Source: Leucobacter sp. | GTDB lineage: Bacteria > Actinomycetota > Actinomycetes > Actinomycetales > Microbacteriaceae | Assembly (NCBI GenBank): GCA_017990305.1 | Contig: JAGNOB010000040.1 | Location: forward strand, 1-8,945 | Reading direction: 5' to 3' | Length of the DNA stretch: 8,945 bases | In this document: positions 5,481 through 8,945 of the stretch, piece after piece | How positions within the stretch are numbered: position 1 is the stretch's first letter | Layout: each line of letters starts with the position of its first letter | The notes under the pieces: model-generated | Seen by the model: the letters and a program-made list of their open reading frames with translations, nothing else | What the model was told of the DNA's origin: nothing | Database searches by the model: none | Position numbers and translations under genes: made by a program

Positions 5481-7385
5481 CTAGCGCTCGAGGAACGTCT
5501 GGCCGAGGAACTCGCCGAGCGCCTCGGGCGCATCGAGCGGAAGGATCGCGGCGACGTACTGGTCAGGCCGCACCACGACCACGACGCCATCGCGGCTGAT
5601 CTCGCGGATGTCGAAGATGTCCTCGCCGGGGTTCGCCGCGTAGATCTTTTCGTAGTCGGTCATGCCGAGCGGGCCCGATGCAGGGAGGAAAAGCTTCGAC
5701 AGCTCCTCAATGTGCACCTCGCGGTGTGGCTGCTGCAGCACCGCTTTCACGTCGAACAGCGAATCGATGTCGGCGCCCGCCGGCGTGAACCGACGGATCG
5801 GGGATGCCTCGTTCTCAAGCATCCAGTCTGCCCAGCGAGCGAGCTGCTCGCCCGAGCGGTCTGCGAACGCGTACACGCGGTAGCGGCCGTCGGCGCGATG
5901 GTGGTGGCCCAGGTGGATCGGCACCGCGTCAGCAACGCGTGTTGTCTGGACCGATTTGAACCGCTTCCCAATCGGGAAGCCTGCGGCGAGCGCCTGGTGC
6001 TCGTGGTCGCTCGTGAGCATCGATTCGGTGTACTCGGTCATGAACCCGGCGGGGAACTCAGCGGTCTGTACATAGAACTCTTCGAGCTCTGAGGGCGAGT
6101 CGAACTCCTCGGGTTTCTTCGCCATGAGTGTCGACCACTCCTTGTCGAAGTCGATGAGGTTCTTCGCGGTGACGCGCCGCTCCTCAGAGTAGGTCGCGAG
6201 CAGCGACTCGGGGCTGCGGCCCTCGAGCACGTAGCCGAGCTTCCATCCGAGGTTCCAGCCGTCCTGCATCGAAACGTTCATGCCCTGACCGGCCTTCGCG
6301 CTGTGCGTGTGGCAGGCGTCGCCCATGAGGAACACGCGCCCCTTGCCGTCGGGCGCGGTCTCTGCGTCGTCGAACCGGTCGGTGAGTCGGTGCCCAACCT
6401 CATACACGCTGTGCCAGGGCACATCACGAACGTCGAGCGTGTACGGGCTGAGGATCGCGTTCGCACGCGCGACGATCTCCTCGAGCGGTGTGGTGCGCAC
6501 CTTCTTGCCGTCCTCGGCTGCAACCTCGCCGAGGTCGACGTAGATGCGGCAGAGGTGGTTGCCCTCGCGCGGAATGTGGAGGATGCTTCCGGCCTCAGAG
6601 TGAATGATGCACTTCTTGCGGATGTCAGGGAAGTCGGTCACGGCGAGCACGTCCATGACGCCCCACGCGTGCAGCGAGGTAGACCCCGACAGCGATCCGC
6701 CGATCGCACTGCGCACGCGCGAGCGCGCCCCGTCGGCGCCAATGACATACTTCGCGCGCACGGTGCGCGTGCCGCCCTCGGTCGCCGAGTCGGCCTCGGC
6801 AGCGTTGATGCCCGCACCGCGCTGGCCTGTCACCTCGCGGAGCGTCACGGTCACGGGGTACTCCCCTGACCCAACCTCGAGACCCTCGAACTCGTAGCCG
6901 TAGTCGATGTCGCCTCTTGCCGGTGCGCGCCTCGCGTACTCGGCGAAGTAGTCAATAACGCGCGCCTGGTTCACGATGAGGTGAGGGAACTCGCTGATGC
7001 CTGCCGGGTCGTCGTCCGTGACGGAGCTCCGCACAATCTGCGAGGGGTTCTTGGGGTCGGGTGTCCAGAAGTTCGTCTCGGTGATCTGGTACGCCTCGTC
7101 GGTGATTTGCTTGGCAAACCCAAAGGCCTGGAAGGTCTCAACGCTGCGCGCCTGGATACCGTCAGCCTGACCAAGTACGAGCCTAGAATCGCGCCGTTCG
7201 ACGACGCGCGTGACGACGTTGGGAAACTGCGCGAGCTGGGCGGCGGCGACGATTCCGGCAGGCCCGGAGCCCACGATGAGCACGTCGACTTCCTCTGGAA
7301 GCTCCTCGGGCCTGTTGAGGCCGACACCCTCGGCTGGCAGCACGCGCGGATCCGTGGAAACATAGCCGTGATGGTGGAACTGCAT
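5481..7385 (-). CDS. FAD monooxygenase, 3-hydroxybenzoate 4-monooxygenase / phenol 2-monooxygenase type
   Basis: Flavin-dependent aromatic ring hydroxylase of 634 residues, using NAD(P)H and O2. Domains in order: an FAD-binding Rossmann motif GSGPAG (39-44); GQADGI (72-77) with D75, equivalent to the flavin-side aspartate of phenol hydroxylase; GADGARSRVR (216-225); the second FAD motif MGDACHTHSAKAGQG (354-368) followed by WNLGWKL; and a C-terminal thioredoxin-like dimerisation domain of the phenol hydroxylase kind (from about 460), ending near VVVVRPDQYVAAILPLD. Length, the MQFHHHG start, AWGVMDVLAVTDFPD and GMTDYEKI resemble MobA (3-hydroxybenzoate to protocatechuate) as I remember it. Phenol or resorcinol hydroxylase remain alternatives. 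A GAGGA ribosome site six bases before the ATG fixes the start. The gene is divergent from an IclR regulator, with a palindrome in its likely promoter. It converges on the lrp-like gene with only 26 bp between and no clear terminator. Confidence 0.9.
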   Translation of the reverse strand: MQFHHHGYVSTDPRVLPAEGVGLNRPEELPEEVDVLIVGSGPAGIVAAAQLAQFPNVVTRVVERRDSRLVLGQADGIQARSVETFQAFGFAKQITDEAYQITETNFWTPDPKNPSQIVRSSVTDDDPAGISEFPHLIVNQARVIDYFAEYARRAPARGDIDYGYEFEGLEVGSGEYPVTVTLREVTGQRGAGINAAEADSATEGGTRTVRAKYVIGADGARSRVRSAIGGSLSGSTSLHAWGVMDVLAVTDFPDIRKKCIIHSEAGSILHIPREGNHLCRIYVDLGEVAAEDGKKVRTTPLEEIVARANAILSPYTLDVRDVPWHSVYEVGHRLTDRFDDAETAPDGKGRVFLMGDACHTHSAKAGQGMNVSMQDGWNLGWKLGYVLEGRSPESLLATYSEERRVTAKNLIDFDKEWSTLMAKKPEEFDSPSELEEFYVQTAEFPAGFMTEYTESMLTSDHEHQALAAGFPIGKRFKSVQTTRVADAVPIHLGHHHRADGRYRVYAFADRSGEQLARWADWMLENEASPIRRFTPAGADIDSLFDVKAVLQQPHREVHIEELSKLFLPASGPLGMTDYEKIYAANPGEDIFDIREISRDGVVVVVRPDQYVAAILPLDAPEALGEFLGQTFLER

Positions 7386-7414
7386 GGGTAATCCTCACTT
7401 CGTTGTGCCCTGAG

Positions 7415-7443
7415 AGCTTAGTGTTCAACTATTGAACACCGAA
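7415..7443 (-). promoter_or_regulatory. Likely promoter of the monooxygenase gene
   Basis: On the minus strand TTCGGT (7443-7438) and TAAGCT (7420-7415) are separated by 17 bp. TAAGCT is a good TANNNT box and leaves a 5' leader of roughly 25 bases carrying the GAGGA ribosome site. The spacer is almost entirely filled by the 19-bp palindrome, so a protein bound there would block RNA polymerase or reshape the promoter. Confidence 0.5.
7421..7439. promoter_or_regulatory. Perfect 19-bp palindrome, candidate IclR-family operator
   Basis: GTGTTCAACTATTGAACAC has two perfect 8-bp arms around CTA. It lies between the divergent monooxygenase and iclR-like genes. Position and size fit an operator for the adjacent IclR-family protein, which bind short dyads in shared promoter regions. 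On the plus strand its right arm contains TTGAAC, which may double as a -35 box for the regulator gene. Confidence 0.68.
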
Positions 7444-7465
7444 TTCGAATACTGCACACTAGTTT

Positions 7466-7482
7466 ACGGGGGTCAGCCCCGT
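7466..7482. repeat. Short inverted repeat in the iclR-like gene leader
   Basis: ACGGGG (7466-7471) pairs with CCCCGT (7477-7482) around GTCAG. It lies right after a possible -10, TAGTTT (7460-7465), and about 34 bp before the regulator start. It could be a leader hairpin or a second binding site; nothing decides between them. Confidence 0.35.
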
Positions 7483-7516
7483 CGCACAACACCGGACCCA
7501 ACGAATAGGAGAGCCA

Positions 7517-8221
7517 ATGGCCACCACCCCGACCGCAGGCTCACAGACACTCGCCCGCGGGCTGCGCGCGCTCGAGGTCCTCGCCGAGGCTCGATCACCG
7601 ATCTCAATCGCCAGGCTGTCCGAGGAACTCGGTGTGCACCGGTCGAACACATACCGGCTCCTGCGCACCCTCGAAGAGCACCGCTTCGCGATCCGCGATG
7701 ATGCCGGCCTGATCCGCCTCGGCCCGCGCATCGCCGCGCTCGCACACGGCGTCGCTCCCCAGCTCAACACCGCCGCGGCGCCCGCACTCACCGAGCTTGC
7801 GCACGACCTCGGGATGACCGCGTTCCTCACTGTGCTCGACGCCGGCGACATCGTCACGCTTGCATCTGTAGAACCAGGCAACGTCGACGCGAGCATCGCC
7901 CGCAACCCGGGGGTCAGACACCCGTGGGATCGCGGCGCCCCCGGCCACGCCATCGAGTCGGCGCTCTCGCCCGCCGAACGCGAGGCGGCCTTCGGAGCAG
8001 CCGAACCGAGCCCAGCGGCGCTCGAAGCGCGTGACCTCGGCTACGCACTCAGTGAGAGCGAGGTCATCGAGGGTGTCACCTCCATCGCGGTGCCGCTTCG
8101 GATCCCTGGCGAGCCTCCCGCCGCAATCGCAATCGTCCACTTCCGCGTACCCGACTCACTCGACCAGGTCACGGCCCGACTGCACCGAGCCGCCCGCGAG
8201 GTCCTTGCAAGCTACCGCTAG
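7517..8221 (+). CDS. IclR family transcriptional regulator
   Basis: Transcriptional regulator of 234 residues, slightly short of the usual 240-280. The N-terminal winged helix-turn-helix spans about residues 8-62: GSQTLARGLRALEVLAEA, then ISIARLSEELGVHRSNTYRLLRTLEEHRFAIRD, where the recognition helix is HRSNTYRLLRTL. The C-terminal effector domain (about 70-234) includes VTSIAVPLR and AIAIVHFRVP, typical of the IclR ligand fold. AGGAG five bases before the ATG fixes the start. IclR proteins often control aromatic acid catabolism (PcaR, PobR and GenR types), and this one is divergent from a ring hydroxylase gene with a perfect palindrome between. It therefore probably controls the hydroxylase gene and itself, and perhaps the TPP enzyme gene 133 bp downstream. 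The effector is unknown; a hydroxybenzoate is a reasonable guess. Confidence 0.93.
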   Translation: MATTPTAGSQTLARGLRALEVLAEARSPISIARLSEELGVHRSNTYRLLRTLEEHRFAIRDDAGLIRLGPRIAALAHGVAPQLNTAAAPALTELAHDLGMTAFLTVLDAGDIVTLASVEPGNVDASIARNPGVRHPWDRGAPGHAIESALSPAEREAAFGAAEPSPAALEARDLGYALSESEVIEGVTSIAVPLRIPGEPPAAIAIVHFRVPDSLDQVTARLHRAAREVLASYR

Positions 8222-8231
8222 CCCGATCCGC

Positions 8232-8237
8232 TACACT
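8232..8237 (+). promoter_or_regulatory. Possible -10 box for the TPP enzyme gene
   Basis: TACACT, eleven bases after the iclR stop, matches TANNNT. The only -35-like box is TTGCAA (8205-8210), inside the end of iclR and 21 bp away, which is longer than ideal. If used, it would make a 5' leader of about 110 bases. Confidence 0.35.
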
Positions 8238-8248
8238 ACGAATTGTCC

Positions 8249-8265
8249 ACCCCGGCTCCCGGGGT
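8249..8265 (+). terminator. GC-rich hairpin between iclR and TPP enzyme genes
   Basis: ACCCCGG (8249-8255) and CCGGGGT (8259-8265) form a perfect 7-bp stem with a three-base loop. No U-tract follows, so it may be a weak terminator or attenuator for iclR, or part of the leader of the next gene. Further small hairpins follow (CCC/GGG at 8272-8274/8281-8283 around GAAAAA; GCGA/TCGC at 8292-8295/8300-8303). I recognise no known riboswitch, and the TPP riboswitch motifs are absent. Confidence 0.4.
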
Positions 8266-8354
8266 AAGGCACCCGAAAAAGGGGCGCTGCTGCGAGGCTT
8301 CGCGAGACATACACGGTCACCATTCACCGCTCGATCCAATGAAGGATTTCGCAG

Positions 8355-8945
8355 ATGTCTCTCTCGCACCCAGTTTCGTCGACCCCGCAGACCCTCGCCG
8401 CCGCTACCGCCAACGCGCTCGCCGAGCACGCCACGCAGAGCTTCGGCTTGATGGGCAACGGCAACGCCCACCTCATCGATAACCTCGGAATCGCAGGCGT
8501 CGCCTACACAGCCGTTCGGCACGAGGCGGCCACCGTCGCCGCCGCCGACGCCTACACCAGGGTGAGCGGCAAGCTCGCCATCGCAACCACCACCTACGGC
8601 GCGGGCTTCACAAACACGCTCACCGCTCTGGCCGAAGCAGCACAAGCGCGTACTCCCATGCTCGTTGTCGTCGGCGATGCCCCGTCGAGTGGGCCGCGCC
8701 CCTGGGACGTCGACGAGGAGATGCTGAGCGCGGCCATCGGGGTTCGCCTGTTCACCCTCGGCGTAACAAAGGTTGAGGAAACCGTCGAGCGGGCCGCAGC
8801 GTATGCGTTACGGATGCGCCGCCCCGTCGTGCTCGGCCTCCCCTACGACCTCGTGAGCGCACCAGTCGCAACCCCGGCGCCAACCGCCCCAACCCCGCCG
8901 GCGCCAGCAGGCATCGATCTCAACGACCCCACGCTCATCGCGGAG
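8355..8945 (+). CDS. Thiamine diphosphate-dependent enzyme (acetolactate synthase-like), N-terminal part
   Basis: N-terminal 197 codons of a TPP-dependent enzyme, open to the right edge; full members are about 550-600 residues. I translated it by hand. The PYR domain spans about 12-170: GLMGNGNAHLIDNL; then RHEAATVAAADAYTRVSGK, where the glutamate of RHE is the one that activates the cofactor; then TTYGAGFTNTLTALAEA, the usual T-GPG-TN block with alanine in place of the central proline; then RTPMLVVVGDAP. A Pro/Ala-rich linker (about 176-189) leads towards the middle domain, so the cofactor-binding GDG-N motif is off-window. GAAGGA eight bases before the ATG is the ribosome site. The substrate cannot be read: acetolactate synthase, a 2-oxo acid decarboxylase or another carboligase are all possible. 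Its position after an IclR regulator and opposite a ring hydroxylase hints at an aromatic or side-chain catabolic role. Confidence 0.88.
   Translation, partial: MSLSHPVSSTPQTLAAATANALAEHATQSFGLMGNGNAHLIDNLGIAGVAYTAVRHEAATVAAADAYTRVSGKLAIATTTYGAGFTNTLTALAEAAQARTPMLVVVGDAPSSGPRPWDVDEEMLSAAIGVRLFTLGVTKVEETVERAAAYALRMRRPVVLGLPYDLVSAPVATPAPTAPTPPAPAGIDLNDPTLIAE

Noticed and set aside
5283..6092. Long plus-strand open frame (269 codons) antisense to the monooxygenase gene
   Set aside because: Its product is low-complexity and Arg-rich with no family signature, and it overlaps two well-supported genes. High-GC DNA commonly leaves such antisense frames open.
8222..8354. TPP riboswitch ahead of the TPP enzyme gene
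   Set aside because: The conserved CUGAGA and related motifs are absent. TPP riboswitches also control thiamine synthesis or uptake genes rather than TPP-using enzymes.

Overview
The window is about 8.9 kb of GC-rich chromosomal DNA that reads as an actinobacterium, probably of the Microbacteriaceae type (a Leucobacter-like organism is my guess). The grounds are strong G/C preference at third codon positions, several TANNNT -10 boxes with poor -35 boxes, at least two starts that look leaderless, and terminators that are long GC-rich hairpins with little or no U-tract. I see no phage, insertion sequence, CRISPR, tRNA or rRNA. Genes are densely packed, and all whole genes look intact.

Left part (1-3694): a peptide-handling module. 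Two DppC/DppB-type ABC transporter permeases lie on the minus strand. The first is cut by the window edge and the pair is coupled by a 4-bp ATGA overlap. Divergent from them is an M55 D-aminopeptidase whose metal and catalytic residues sit at exactly the numbering of Bacillus subtilis DppA. It converges, across a perfect 18-bp hairpin, on a class A beta-lactamase-like serine hydrolase that has no visible signal peptide. The module suggests uptake of short peptides and cytoplasmic hydrolysis, possibly of D-amino-acid or cell-wall-derived peptides.

Middle part (3776-5454): a Leu/Phe/Val-dehydrogenase-family amino acid dehydrogenase on the minus strand ends at a strong hairpin terminator. It is divergent from an Lrp/AsnC regulator. 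Their shared intergenic region carries a perfect 15-bp palindrome, a good candidate Lrp site, and the regulator appears to start on a leaderless mRNA. Deamination of branched-chain or aromatic amino acids under Lrp control would fit downstream of the peptide module.

Right part (5481-8945): aromatic metabolism. A flavin monooxygenase of the phenol hydroxylase/3-hydroxybenzoate 4-monooxygenase type (minus) is divergent from an IclR-family regulator (plus). A perfect 19-bp palindrome fills the spacer of the likely monooxygenase promoter. After iclR comes a 133-bp gap with a -10-like box and hairpins, then the N-terminal third or so of a thiamine-diphosphate-dependent enzyme, cut by the right edge.

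Nothing here is an obviously new type of system. The most useful leads are the two near-perfect operator candidates, the unusual pairing of a TPP enzyme with a ring hydroxylase and an IclR regulator, and the beta-lactamase fold that lacks an export signal beside a D-aminopeptidase.
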